Shown piece after piece: positions 1 to 8,234 of a DNA stretch of 64,000 bases. Where the stretch lies: contig NZ_CP165647.1 in assembly GCF_041199985.1 (NCBI RefSeq), positions 1,550,001-1,614,000 on the forward strand. The letters are read 5' to 3'. The position numbers and the translations under genes are program-made. The notes beneath the pieces were generated by a model. The model made no database searches. It saw nothing but the letters and a program-made list of their open reading frames with translations, and had not been told where the DNA came from. How positions within the stretch are numbered: position 1 is the first letter of the stretch; every line of letters starts with the position of its first letter. The DNA is from Leptotrichia sp. HSP-536. Lineage in GTDB: Bacteria > Fusobacteriota > Fusobacteriia > Fusobacteriales > Leptotrichiaceae.

Positions 1-448
1 TACAAATTTGATTTATTATCTCTTCATCGTTTTTCACAAGATTTTTTGGATATTCATAAATATAATATCTTTTTTCAATCATTTGCGGAAATTCGAGAAA
101 CGGCAATGTTCTTACTATTTTATTGATTTTCAGCCCTTCTGTTTCCAAAAATTTTAATTTTGAAAAATCAATTATCCCTTTGGAATTTATATAAAGAATA
201 TTTTCTTTTGCACTCACATTTGCGTCAGTCCTTCCAGCCTGCTGAACACCTTTAAAAATCTTGATTTTGTTATTTTCCAGAATTTTCTTAAATTCTGATT
301 TAACACTCTTTTTATTAGGATTTTCATCAAAAGATTCAAATTTCTGTCCATCATATTTCACAAAAAACATATATCCAAAATATTTTGTATTCTCAAAATT
401 TCTTATTAATTTATCTATTTTCGATTTCTCCGTATCAATTTTTCCCAT
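1..448 (-). CDS. tRNA pseudouridine synthase A-like protein (partial, C-terminus outside window)
   Basis: The minus-strand frame starts at the ATG at 446-448 and is still open at position 1, giving 149 codons of the N-terminal part. It carries a YDG motif at about residues 32-34 and AGRTDANVSA at 71-80, which matches the GRTD(A/N)GVHA signature of TruA; D75 would be the catalytic aspartate. TruA converts uridines in the tRNA anticodon stem-loop to pseudouridine. The copy is divergent: the HA after the catalytic loop is SA, and the usual FxGWQ stretch is degenerate. It could therefore be a TruA paralogue rather than the housekeeping enzyme. The family call rests on the catalytic motif and the spacing from YDG. 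Confidence 0.72.
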   Translation of the reverse strand, partial: MGKIDTEKSKIDKLIRNFENTKYFGYMFFVKYDGQKFESFDENPNKKSVKSEFKKILENNKIKIFKGVQQAGRTDANVSAKENILYINSKGIIDFSKLKFLETEGLKINKIVRTLPFLEFPQMIEKRYYIYEYPKNLVKNDEEIINQIC

Positions 449-490
449 TTTTTATCCCCTTATCAGTTTTTTATTTTTTATCTTGCTAAG

Positions 491-516
491 TATAGTAAAA
501 ATACTTTAAAAATGAA
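491..516. repeat. Half-copy of a TATAGT...TTTAAAA repeat end
   Basis: TATAGTAAAA followed after five bases by TTTAAAA resembles one terminus of the dispersed repeats at 19158, 26576 and 28507. No matching second end is present, so this looks like a solo end. The rest of the 449-763 gap holds only the repeat at 568-653. Confidence 0.4.
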
Positions 517-567
517 CTAAAAAATTTATTTACACTCTAAATTTATTAAATTTTTTTACTTCATACT

Positions 568-653
568 TATAGTCAATTCACTTAAAAATTCGAGCAAAGA
601 TATGTTAGATATAGTCTAACTCTCTACTCTCGTTTTAAACTAGAATTACTATA
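568..653. repeat. Dispersed palindrome-ended repeat, family B, copy 1
   Basis: It begins TATAGTCAATTC and ends GAATTACTATA, so the two ends form imperfect inverted repeats of about 20 bp. Its last 31 bases are identical to the end of the copy at 57055-57160, and its first 10 also match, while the middle differs. Shape and size suggest a small non-autonomous element or intergenic palindrome. No coding potential was seen. Confidence 0.7.
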
Positions 654-763
654 AAAAAGATTTTATTACATTTTATCATTTTCTCCAATAAATGTATAGC
701 ATTTTACATATTAAAAAAAAATCGCCTTAATACACAAATACCAAAACGATTTCCCTAAAAACC

Positions 764-1426
764 CTATTCACCTTTTATTCTCTCAATAATCTCCTGAACA
801 TCAGACACCTTCACATCTTCATCAATTCCATTCTCGCCTTTCACTTCGCCAAATCCCCATTTGCAGTAAACAATATCAATTCCAGCATTTTTAGCTGTAT
901 TTACGTCCACAAGCATATCTCCAACAAATAATATTTTTTCTTTTAAAATATTTAAGTTTTGTGCCATTTTATCGACATTGTATGGATTTGGTTTATTTGG
1001 ATATTCCTTTTCATTTGAGCCAAATATTCCATCAAATTTCCATTTGGATAATTTTTTATTAACAGCAGACAAGGCTGTTTCATGATCCTTATTTGTTACA
1101 ATACCTTTTTTCACGCCATTCTGTTCCAAAAAATCAAGTAAGTCTGGTATTCCTTCATAAGGCTCGACACCATAGTCAAAGTAAATATCATAATATTTTC
1201 TTATAACTTTTTCCATTTCCTCATTCGTTACATCCTCATATTTCTCTTTTCCCAAAATATTCCGTGCAAGCCCTGAAACTCCGCCACCAACAAATTTCAC
1301 ACATTCATTAATAGAATACTGTTTTTTCCCAAGTTCTTCCATAGCTGAATTTACAGTCTTTGTAATAGATTTTGATGTATCCATAAGCGTTCCGTCCAAA
1401 TCAAATATAACCAGCTCATATTTCAT
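764..1426 (-). CDS. HAD-family phosphatase, phosphoglycolate phosphatase-like
   Basis: This is a 220-residue HAD hydrolase. Motif I is DLDGT with the nucleophile at D9 and the general acid/base at D11. A VTNKD motif II lies near 110-114, the motif III lysine is in NKPNP near 144-148, and motif IV is GDMLVDV near 169-175. The helical cap between residues 15 and 85 places it in the Gph/PgmB subfamily, which removes phosphate from 2-phosphoglycolate or small sugar phosphates. It is a cytoplasmic enzyme and the substrate cannot be told from sequence alone. It is transcribed away from the truA-like gene and follows the DUF896 gene with a gap of about 50 bp, so the two may be cotranscribed. Start chosen: ATG with AGGAGC upstream. 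Confidence 0.85.
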   Translation of the reverse strand: MKYELVIFDLDGTLMDTSKSITKTVNSAMEELGKKQYSINECVKFVGGGVSGLARNILGKEKYEDVTNEEMEKVIRKYYDIYFDYGVEPYEGIPDLLDFLEQNGVKKGIVTNKDHETALSAVNKKLSKWKFDGIFGSNEKEYPNKPNPYNVDKMAQNLNILKEKILFVGDMLVDVNTAKNAGIDIVYCKWGFGEVKGENGIDEDVKVSDVQEIIERIKGE

Positions 1427-1474
1427 AAGTTTTCACTCGCTCCTTTCACAATTTACTCTATTTTGTGTATCCAC

Positions 1475-1696
1475 TTACGCTTCAGGCTCAATAATATTTC
1501 CGTCATCATCAATCGGATTCCCATCGTCATCCACTCTAACAACCTTAATGCTGTCCAAATGCCCTCTCACACTTTCCTTAAATTTTTCAATATACATTTT
1601 TCTATATTTTTCACGCTCTTTCTTTTCTTCTTCGGTCAATTCTCTCTCACGTGCTAATCTCGAAAATTCATTTACCTTTTTAATAATATCGTCCAT
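1475..1696 (-). CDS. DUF896 family small protein (YnzC-like)
   Basis: A 73-residue charged helical protein. The start is the ATG at 1694-1696, preceded by AAAGGAAAAT. The longer frame upstream is a hydrophobic read-through without a ribosome site and is not used. The N-terminal helix pair (MDDIIKKVNEFSRLARE, then a run of E/K followed by REKYRKMYI) is the DUF896 signature seen in Bacillus YnzC and YmcA-region proteins, whose role is unknown though some are SOS-linked. The C-terminal tail is very acidic and repeats a DDDGN motif twice, which is unusual for the family. It lies directly upstream of the HAD gene on the same strand. Confidence 0.82.
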   Translation of the reverse strand: MDDIIKKVNEFSRLARERELTEEEKKEREKYRKMYIEKFKESVRGHLDSIKVVRVDDDGNPIDDDGNIIEPEA

Positions 1697-1797
1697 TTTT
1701 AAATTTTCCTTTCTAAAAAACATTACTGTAACAAAAAATACAGCAAAAAGTCTATAAATAATTATAGCACTAATTAGCAAAAAGTAAAAATAATTTT

Positions 1798-2310
1798 TTA
1801 AAATGCTGAAGCTGCATAAGCAATCAAAGCAATATAAGATATAAAAATATTTGCAATATCCAGTAAAGACAACGCTAAATATCCACAATTCTTTAATTTA
1901 TTCTTATTTTTTCTTAAAAGTGTAATTGTAAAAATATACACGATTACCACAAAAACTATCAGAAAATATAATTTTAGCATACTTAAGATAATTAAAACAA
2001 TTATTGTATCTATTACTATTATTGAAAACAAAATATAGTCATAAATCTTTTTATTCTTTTGATTTATCAAAAAAACTAACATTGCAACACAATAAACAAT
2101 TGAATGAAATATCTGGTTAGGTAGCAAAACAACTAGATTTCTCATCAACACAATCCATCCTAAAAAATAAATTAGTTCAGCAACTAAATCAATTTTCAAA
2201 AATTTCTTTACTTTTTTCTTAAAAAAAATTACTCGTATAGTGTTAAAAATAATTTTAAATAAATTATAAAACAATACTAATAATCCTATAATTATTATAA
2301 ATCCATCCAT
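1798..2310 (-). CDS. Hypothetical membrane protein (paralogue of the broken gene at 2396-2864)
   Basis: A 170-residue protein made almost wholly of hydrophobic segments, about five or six predicted membrane helices, with a lysine-rich loop (FFKKKVKKF) after the first and another (RKNKNKLKN) before the last. No family recognised. It aligns along its whole length with the frameshifted gene just upstream: both have KKVKKFL, an LPN followed by a helix, IDTI, and YLxLSL near the C-terminus. The pair therefore arose by tandem duplication. It begins ATGGATGG with GGAGAATAA upstream. A repeat with a strong hairpin separates the two copies. Confidence 0.6.
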   Translation of the reverse strand: MDGFIIIIGLLVLFYNLFKIIFNTIRVIFFKKKVKKFLKIDLVAELIYFLGWIVLMRNLVVLLPNQIFHSIVYCVAMLVFLINQKNKKIYDYILFSIIVIDTIIVLIILSMLKLYFLIVFVVIVYIFTITLLRKNKNKLKNCGYLALSLLDIANIFISYIALIAYAASAF

Positions 2311-2332
2311 TTATTCTCCATTTCTTATAATA

Positions 2333-2397
2333 GATATGTTTGACAACCTCATTTTTTTATTTATGCAAGGGGTCAAGACCCCTTGCCTCAGAAAGTT
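2333..2397. repeat. Dispersed hairpin repeat, family D, copy 1
   Basis: Contains the near-perfect palindrome CAAGGGGTC-AA-GACCCCTTG, followed toward lower coordinates by AT-rich sequence ending in GACAACCTC. In reverse complement about 60 bases match 19319-19382 with few changes. A shorter relative is at 22698. It may act as a terminator between the two membrane-protein genes. Confidence 0.7.
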
Positions 2398-2864
2398 AAG
2401 ACGCTAAGTTAAACATTGCAATAGATCCCAAAATAATTGCAATCTCATTTAAAGACAATGTCAAATACATATAATTATCTAATTCTTCATTACGTTCTTT
2501 TATTTTCAGATAAATTCCAACTTGAAATAAAATAAATATAATGAACGCCACTATTCCTAAAAGATATAAACTGCCCCAAGCAAGTATCGTATCAATTATT
2601 GCCATTATAGTTATTAAAAAACTATAAATTCTTCTATTAATGTCATTCATAAATATAAATATTAGAATACTTATAAAATAAAGTATCAAATGAACCAGCA
2701 AATTAGGTAATATAAAAAATCGTAAATGCCATAAAAAATATTATTATCATAATTAAATCAACAAGCAGAAATTTTTTTACTTTTTTCTCTAAAAATATAT
2801 TGTCTATCAATTTAAATAAATCATAAAATACAATTAACATTGCTATTATTGAGAAATTTCCCAT
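2396..2864 (-). pseudogene. Frameshifted membrane protein gene (paralogue of 1798-2310)
   Basis: The reading frame starts at the ATG at 2862-2864 behind GGAGAG, runs about 53 codons and stops at TAA just above 2701. The remainder continues in the +1 frame to a stop at 2396. Joining the frames restores alignment with the 1798-2310 protein: KKVKKFL in the first part, then LPN, IDTI and YLTLSL in the second. The switch falls between two runs of six T on the coding strand (within 2722-2746), so loss of a single T in either run would repair it. It could be a true pseudogene, a phase-variable gene, or a homopolymer sequencing error. Otherwise only a TTG at 2701 could start the C-terminal part. Confidence 0.7.
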
Positions 2865-2930
2865 TTTCTCTCCTTATTTTCATATTTTTTATTTAAATTT
2901 ATCTTCATTTTTCTAACAAAACAAGAATTA

Positions 2931-4304
2931 TTATTTCACGCTCCCAAATAAATCATTCAAAGCCTCACTCATTGTTGGATGAGTAAATATCATGTCTTTT
3001 AGGAATGTATATTTTTGTTCAGCTTTCATAGCCGCTGCAACAATGTTTATCATTTCGTGGGAAGTGTTACATAATAAAGTACATCCCAGTATTTTATCTG
3101 TTTTTGCGTCTATAACTGCTTTAAGAAGTCCATCTGTTACACCTTCTATTTTTGCTTTTGGAATTGCCATTGCTTCAAGTCTTCCTGTTTTTACTTCATA
3201 TCCTTTGGCGATTGCTTCGCTTTCAGTCATTCCAACTCTTGATAAAGGTGGATTTATGAATACGCTGTATGGAATTACATTTCTGTCGTTTACCGTTCTG
3301 TTTCCTCCATTGTAAAGATTATCTCTTATTATTCTAAAGTCGTCAAGAGAAATATATGTAAATTGAAGTCCGCCTTTCACATCTCCCATTGCCCAAATGT
3401 TATCAGCTGTTGTTTTCAATGTTTCATCAACTACAACCGCACCTTTTTCGTCAGTTTTTACTCCTGCCACTTCCAGATTAAGACCTTCTGTATTAGGTTT
3501 TCTTCCAATTGCCACAAGAATTGCGTCTGATTCAATTTCGCTCTTGCTTGCTCCTTGTGAAATTTGCACATATCCTTTTCCATTTTTATCAATGATTTCC
3601 TCAATTTTTGATTCCAATAGAAATTTGATTCCTTTTGCTTCAAATATAGCCTTTGCCCTATCAGCGATTTCTTCATCTTCCCTAGGCATAAGTCTTTGTG
3701 CCAAATCAATCACTGTAACTTCTGACCCAAAATCAGCATACATCGAAGCAAATTCCAGTCCAATGTACCCAGCTCCAAGAATAGTCAATTTCTTAGGTAA
3801 TTCTTTCAGTTCCATTATTGATGTACTTGTATAAACGTGATTACTTTCTTTAAGCCCTTTTATACCAGGAATTATTGTAGCTGAACCTGTATTTATAAAT
3901 ATCTTTTCTCCTTCAATCTGAACATTTTCCCCATTGCTTTCAATATTAACAACATTTTTTGAAGCAAAACTTCCAAATCCATCATAAATATCAATATTTT
4001 CCTTTGTAGCTAGCATTTCATAATTTTTTCCACGTAATGCACCAATCAGTGTATTTTTATTATTTATGCTTTCTGTATAAAATCTCTCTTTTTCCTCAAT
4101 ACCACTTAATCCTTTATTTTTAAGAACTTTTGTACTATCAACAAGTTTTTTCGTAGGAATGCATCCAATATTTATACAAGTCCCCCCATACATCTTATCT
4201 GATTTCTCAATCAAAGCCACATTCTGACCTTTCCCAGCCAAAAATCCTGCCAAAGTTTTTCCACCTTTTCCAAATCCAATTATTATTGCATCATATTTTT
4301 TCAT
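2931..4304 (-). CDS. rclA: RclA-family flavoprotein disulfide reductase (hypothiocyanous acid reductase)
   Basis: A 457-residue class I pyridine nucleotide-disulfide oxidoreductase. It starts at the ATG behind GGAAAGGACG; two earlier in-frame ATGs lack a ribosome site. FAD-binding GFGKGGK lies at residues 10-16. The redox-active pair GGTCINIGCIPTK has C43 and C48, an NAD(P)H-binding GAGYIGLEF is near 175, and the C-terminal FTHPTMSEALNDLF carries the His/Glu couple. Similarity to E. coli RclA, as I recall that sequence, extends along the whole protein, including MYGGTCINIGC and LQFTYISLDD, and is closer than to mercuric reductase or lipoamide dehydrogenase. RclA and streptococcal Har reduce HOSCN made by host peroxidases, a role that would suit an oral bacterium. 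It is a single-gene unit. Confidence 0.85.
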   Translation of the reverse strand: MKKYDAIIIGFGKGGKTLAGFLAGKGQNVALIEKSDKMYGGTCINIGCIPTKKLVDSTKVLKNKGLSGIEEKERFYTESINNKNTLIGALRGKNYEMLATKENIDIYDGFGSFASKNVVNIESNGENVQIEGEKIFINTGSATIIPGIKGLKESNHVYTSTSIMELKELPKKLTILGAGYIGLEFASMYADFGSEVTVIDLAQRLMPREDEEIADRAKAIFEAKGIKFLLESKIEEIIDKNGKGYVQISQGASKSEIESDAILVAIGRKPNTEGLNLEVAGVKTDEKGAVVVDETLKTTADNIWAMGDVKGGLQFTYISLDDFRIIRDNLYNGGNRTVNDRNVIPYSVFINPPLSRVGMTESEAIAKGYEVKTGRLEAMAIPKAKIEGVTDGLLKAVIDAKTDKILGCTLLCNTSHEMINIVAAAMKAEQKYTFLKDMIFTHPTMSEALNDLFGSVK

Positions 4305-4557
4305 TTTCTTCGTCCTTTCCATTTTATACAATTAGTTACATAATTGTATTCATTATAAAATTAGATTTCCTTGTCTTAAGAATACCACATTTTTTATAAA
4401 AAAACAAGAGTATTTGTGTTTACAAATTTTATTATTTTTTTTAACTTTTTATCTCATTTTCTTTTTTCCATTATTATATGTTATAATAAAATATATATTG
4501 AAAAATAAAAAAATTAAATATTACAAAATATAAATAAAGGAGTGTGCATAAATAACT

Positions 4558-7020
4558 ATGAAGAAAAAAATTATATTTAAAAAGATATTTGAATGGTTTT
4601 TAATAAATATACCGATAGCTTTTTTTATAAATGAAATTTTGGGAGATAAAAAAAATATTATAACTTTTAGTAACTGGATAATTTTATTTTTATTAATTCT
4701 TCCTTTTGTTATTGTAACATTAAAAAAGAAACTTAAAATAGAGAAATATTTATTTGATTACTTGGAATATTTTTTTTCTGTAGTATGTATTCAGATAATT
4801 ATATATAAATCTAAAAAATATGACAACATACAAGATTTTATGATAATTCTTTATTGTTGGATTTTAATTACAATTTTATTTAGTGATTTTATATTAAGGT
4901 ATATAGAAAAATATGAAAATAATGATAGTGATAATGTCAATAAAATTGGATCAAATTTAATAAATAGCAGAGAACAAGATTTAGATAATTTGAAAAATAT
5001 TTTGGATAACACGTTAGATTCTATTATTATAGATGATAAATGGGGAAATGGAAAAACATTTTTTATAAAAAAATTTATGGAAAAATATAACACTAATTAT
5101 GATTTTATTTATATAAAAGCTCCATATTTTCAAACTAGAGAAGAATTTAGGAAAGTTTTTTTGGCTGAATTAAATAAAGTATTTATTAAAAATGGAATAT
5201 TCAATACATCTATTTCAAATTTAACAAAATATTTTGGTGTCGAAATTCAAGGAATAACACTGAATCAAATAGAAAAAAATTATAATGAAACTATAGAAGA
5301 AATCGTAAAGAAAATGTGTAAATTAAATAAAAGAATTGTTATAGTTTTAGATGATTTAGATAGAATAGAAAAAGGAGAAGATATACAAGAAATTTTTAGT
5401 TTCATTGGAGAAATAAATACTGAATTAAGAGAAAAAATAGGGCTTATTACCTTGTCGTCTTATAATAAACTAAATGAAAAGGTACAAAGCCATACAGAAG
5501 ACAAAGAAGGAGAAAATTATTTAGACAAATATTTTGATAAAAAATTTTATTTACAAAAAGTAAATATCGAAGAATTAATTGAATATTTTTGTGAAGATGA
5601 AAACTTATCAAAAATTATAAAACAATGCAAAAAAGCTATTGAAGAACATTATTTACTCTTTTTCAATTCAGAAATTGAAGATGGAAAATTTGAAAAAGAG
5701 AAAAAACAAAATAAAATTTATCTTTCAAAACAAACATTCCGTAATATCGAAAGACTTATAAAAAATATAAATATAAATGTAAAAGAAATAATTGAAAATA
5801 AGGAAATTTACGAAAAGATATTTATATTATTTGAAATATTTGAATTATTATTACCGGAATCTTGGGAAAATTTAAAAATAGATAGTAAAATGGAATCGCT
5901 TTTAGACAATATATTTATCTATAAAGATAATCCAGAAATTAATTTTGAAGGATATAATCAATTTATTTACTCATGTGCTAATGAAGTTTTAAATTATAAA
6001 AAGTCTAAAACGCAAAATTATTTTTCAAAATATCAAAATATTAAAAATTTTATTACTGAAAAATATATAAATAATGATGAAAATATATTAATTGAAGAGT
6101 ATTTAGAAACTGCTAAAATTTTTAAATTTTCAGAAGATGAAAAAAAAGAAATTTTAGATTTTTTTATAATAGATAATAAAATAAGTAAATATGATTTCAT
6201 TCAATTGTATATTCAATTTGAATTGAATTATAAATTATATCTAGACGATATAACAACTTTTATTGAAATAATTAATAATAAATCAAATAATTGTGGCAGT
6301 ACCTATATTAATAAATATTTATTAATAAGAGAATTTTGTAAATTTTTATATAGTTTATCTTTAATTTCTTTAAAAGAATTTAGTGATATTATCAAATTAA
6401 TTGAAACGAATAATACTAATCTGCCAGAAGAAAAAATATTTGAAAAATTTAACCAACATAAAAATAAACAAGAAATCTATAAAATTTTAAATTTTATTTC
6501 TGAAATTTATAATGAAACTTTTCAACCTTCAAAATACAATACCTTAAATTCCAATATAAAGATTGGAATTGAAAATTTTAAATTTAATGATGATGTAAAT
6601 CCCTTACTTAAGGCATTTAAAGAAGCAGAAAATGAATATAAAGAAGACGCATGGATTACTATTTTGGGAATGCGTTTTGATTTCATCGTTGATATAGAAA
6701 ATAGTTTTAATCAAGATGATTTAAATTTAGATATTGAATCAAAAAAATATCTAGATAAATTTTATAAAAATAAAAAATTAGTTAATCATGTAAAGATCTT
6801 AAGAGAAAATAGTATCATAAAAGCAAATGTTCATTATATTATTAAGTTAAACATATTAAGATTAGATTTGAAAGAAATAAATCCTACAATTAAAGAGATA
6901 ACTGATAGGTTAAAAAATAATAAAGTTAACATAGAAAATTTCAAGAAAAAACTGAAAGAAGAAAATAAAGATAAATATAAAGAATGGGAAGATATTTTAA
7001 ATGAATTAAAAACTAAATAG
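4558..7020 (+). CDS. KAP-family P-loop NTPase with N-terminal membrane helices
   Basis: An 820-residue protein. Four hydrophobic segments lie at roughly 11-26, 38-56, 68-84 and 93-113. They are followed by a STAND-like P-loop domain: the Walker A DKWGNGKT is at 160-167, and the Walker B VIVLDDLDRIE at 261-271 has the DDLDR form typical of KAP NTPases. The remaining 500 residues are lysine/asparagine-rich helical sequence with no recognised domain. KAP proteins include the F-plasmid phage-exclusion protein PifA and animal Kidins220; bacterial members are often in defence islands. It is a lone plus-strand gene among minus-strand neighbours, even more AT-rich than its surroundings, and flanked by decayed genes, which suggests horizontal gain. 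A defence role is inference. The start ATG follows AAAGGAGTG by 11 bases. Confidence 0.8.
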   Translation: MKKKIIFKKIFEWFLINIPIAFFINEILGDKKNIITFSNWIILFLLILPFVIVTLKKKLKIEKYLFDYLEYFFSVVCIQIIIYKSKKYDNIQDFMIILYCWILITILFSDFILRYIEKYENNDSDNVNKIGSNLINSREQDLDNLKNILDNTLDSIIIDDKWGNGKTFFIKKFMEKYNTNYDFIYIKAPYFQTREEFRKVFLAELNKVFIKNGIFNTSISNLTKYFGVEIQGITLNQIEKNYNETIEEIVKKMCKLNKRIVIVLDDLDRIEKGEDIQEIFSFIGEINTELREKIGLITLSSYNKLNEKVQSHTEDKEGENYLDKYFDKKFYLQKVNIEELIEYFCEDENLSKIIKQCKKAIEEHYLLFFNSEIEDGKFEKEKKQNKIYLSKQTFRNIERLIKNININVKEIIENKEIYEKIFILFEIFELLLPESWENLKIDSKMESLLDNIFIYKDNPEINFEGYNQFIYSCANEVLNYKKSKTQNYFSKYQNIKNFITEKYINNDENILIEEYLETAKIFKFSEDEKKEILDFFIIDNKISKYDFIQLYIQFELNYKLYLDDITTFIEIINNKSNNCGSTYINKYLLIREFCKFLYSLSLISLKEFSDIIKLIETNNTNLPEEKIFEKFNQHKNKQEIYKILNFISEIYNETFQPSKYNTLNSNIKIGIENFKFNDDVNPLLKAFKEAENEYKEDAWITILGMRFDFIVDIENSFNQDDLNLDIESKKYLDKFYKNKKLVNHVKILRENSIIKANVHYIIKLNILRLDLKEINPTIKEITDRLKNNKVNIENFKKKLKEENKDKYKEWEDILNELKTK

Positions 7021-7148
7021 TATTAGGATAAAAAATCATCTCTAAAGTTAGGCATCTATAAAAATTTATTTTTTAAATCTACTAAACACTTAAAAATAGA
7101 AGTAAAAATTGTAAAATTATTTTAGATTTCACAAAAAAGTTTTATAAA

Positions 7149-7194
7149 AAAGAGGCTGTCTCAAAATTTTAATCATTTTAAGTTCAGCCTCTTT
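7149..7194. terminator. Bidirectional hairpin terminator behind the KAP gene
   Basis: The perfect 10-bp arms AAAGAGGCTG and CAGCCTCTTT are separated by 26 bases and flanked by A and T runs. It lies between the plus-strand KAP gene and the minus-strand SDR remnant. Confidence 0.65.
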
Positions 7195-7218
7195 AAATTT
7201 TATAAAATATATCTATAA

Positions 7219-7425
7219 CTACTTAAAACTTTCCTTACAAATAATACTCTCCTCATCAGTTACATCCAAATATATAGGTTTAACTCCAAATTGTTTCAAA
7301 TCCTCTATTTTTTCAGTCCTTCTAGCCGCACCATAAACTATATGCCCTTCTTTTGCCAGACTTTCTGCTGTCTGATATCAAATTCCGCTACTTTCTCCTG
7401 TCAATAAAATTATTTTTTTATATCT
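7219..7425 (-). pseudogene. Short-chain dehydrogenase remnant
   Basis: Translated on the minus strand this gives LLTGESSGI, then a TGA stop, then YQTAESLAKEG, YGAARRTEK and LDVTDEESI, ending at TAG after about 68 codons. This is the N-terminal Rossmann half of an SDR (TGxxxGIG, then the acidic end of strand 4), with the last glycine codon of the cofactor motif apparently changed from GGA to TGA. No start codon is left and the catalytic YxxxK half is missing. It is therefore a truncated remnant. The stretch 7426-7516 has nothing further that I can identify. Confidence 0.8.
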
Positions 7426-7516
7426 TTAATTTCCTTTCTTTTCATTTATTATATCAAAGATGTATTTTAAATTCAATAACAAAAGACGACATTTAACTGA
7501 CAAATAACGACAAGTT

Positions 7517-8086
7517 TTATTTATTCTTTTTCATTTTTGGCATTGGAATATACCATATTGACAATGAAATAAATCCTATTATTAGCATAAGCATTGGATT
7601 AAATAAACCTATTACAAAAGAAGAAATTTGTAAAATCGTTGTTATTTTGTGTCTTTTAAGACTTATTACTGTTTTCTTTAGCTTTATATTGTCGATATCT
7701 GCCTTTATAAGTTCATTACAAAGCCACGAATAAATGATATTTTCTCCCAGCAGAAAAAATATATACACGCATTCCACCAAATAGCTGTAAGGATTTTCAG
7801 AAACCCACAATGTTATATATGGAAACAGCGTATTTAAAAACAATAGAAGCATCTGTATTTTAACTATTTTAGAATTTATTTTCTCAACCTTGTCAAATAT
7901 CATATGATGAGTATCCCAAAATATTACAAATAGTATAAATGTCGTTATATATGCAAAATAATGCACTCTATTTTCCCAAATGGCTGCCAATGTCGTACCT
8001 TTTATTTTAGGCAGTTCCAATACCAAAACTGTTATTATAATCGCTATAACTCCATCAAAAAAGCCTACTAATCTATCTTTTTTCAT
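7517..8086 (-). CDS. TMEM175 family (DUF1211) membrane protein
   Basis: A 189-residue protein with about six membrane helices. The first helix carries RLVGFFDGVIAIIITVLVLE, the RxxxFxDxxxAIxxTxxVLE signature of TMEM175/DUF1211, whose bacterial members are potassium-permeable channels. The start at 8086 is preceded by AAGGAGCAG; the frame extends six codons further up without a ribosome site. A second, diverged member lies at 11564-12145. The gene stands alone, separated from the SirTM gene by about 150 bp. Family assignment is firm; ion selectivity in this organism is inferred from the family. Confidence 0.85.
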   Translation of the reverse strand: MKKDRLVGFFDGVIAIIITVLVLELPKIKGTTLAAIWENRVHYFAYITTFILFVIFWDTHHMIFDKVEKINSKIVKIQMLLLFLNTLFPYITLWVSENPYSYLVECVYIFFLLGENIIYSWLCNELIKADIDNIKLKKTVISLKRHKITTILQISSFVIGLFNPMLMLIIGFISLSIWYIPMPKMKKNK

Positions 8087-8234
8087 TTTTTCTGCTCCTT
8101 GCATTTGAATCCATAATAATTATTATTATTATACTAAAAAGGCCTAATAAAATCCAGCACATCTTTTATTTTTTGATATTTTATTTTCAATATCAATTGA
8201 TACAGATTTTATCAACTGGAAAATGAAAAAAATT

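Noticed and set aside
261..509. Plus-strand open frame of 82 codons
   Set aside because: It is antisense to the truA-like gene and its upstream region, with a hydrophobic low-complexity product typical of AT-rich noise.
1697..1888. N-terminal hydrophobic extension of the DUF896 protein
   Set aside because: It overlaps the tail of the membrane-protein gene and lacks a ribosome site; the 73-residue form matches the family length.
2931..4304. Mercuric reductase or dihydrolipoamide dehydrogenase for the flavoprotein
   Set aside because: No HMA domain or C-terminal vicinal cysteines as in MerA and no pyruvate dehydrogenase neighbours. The sequence blocks follow RclA throughout.
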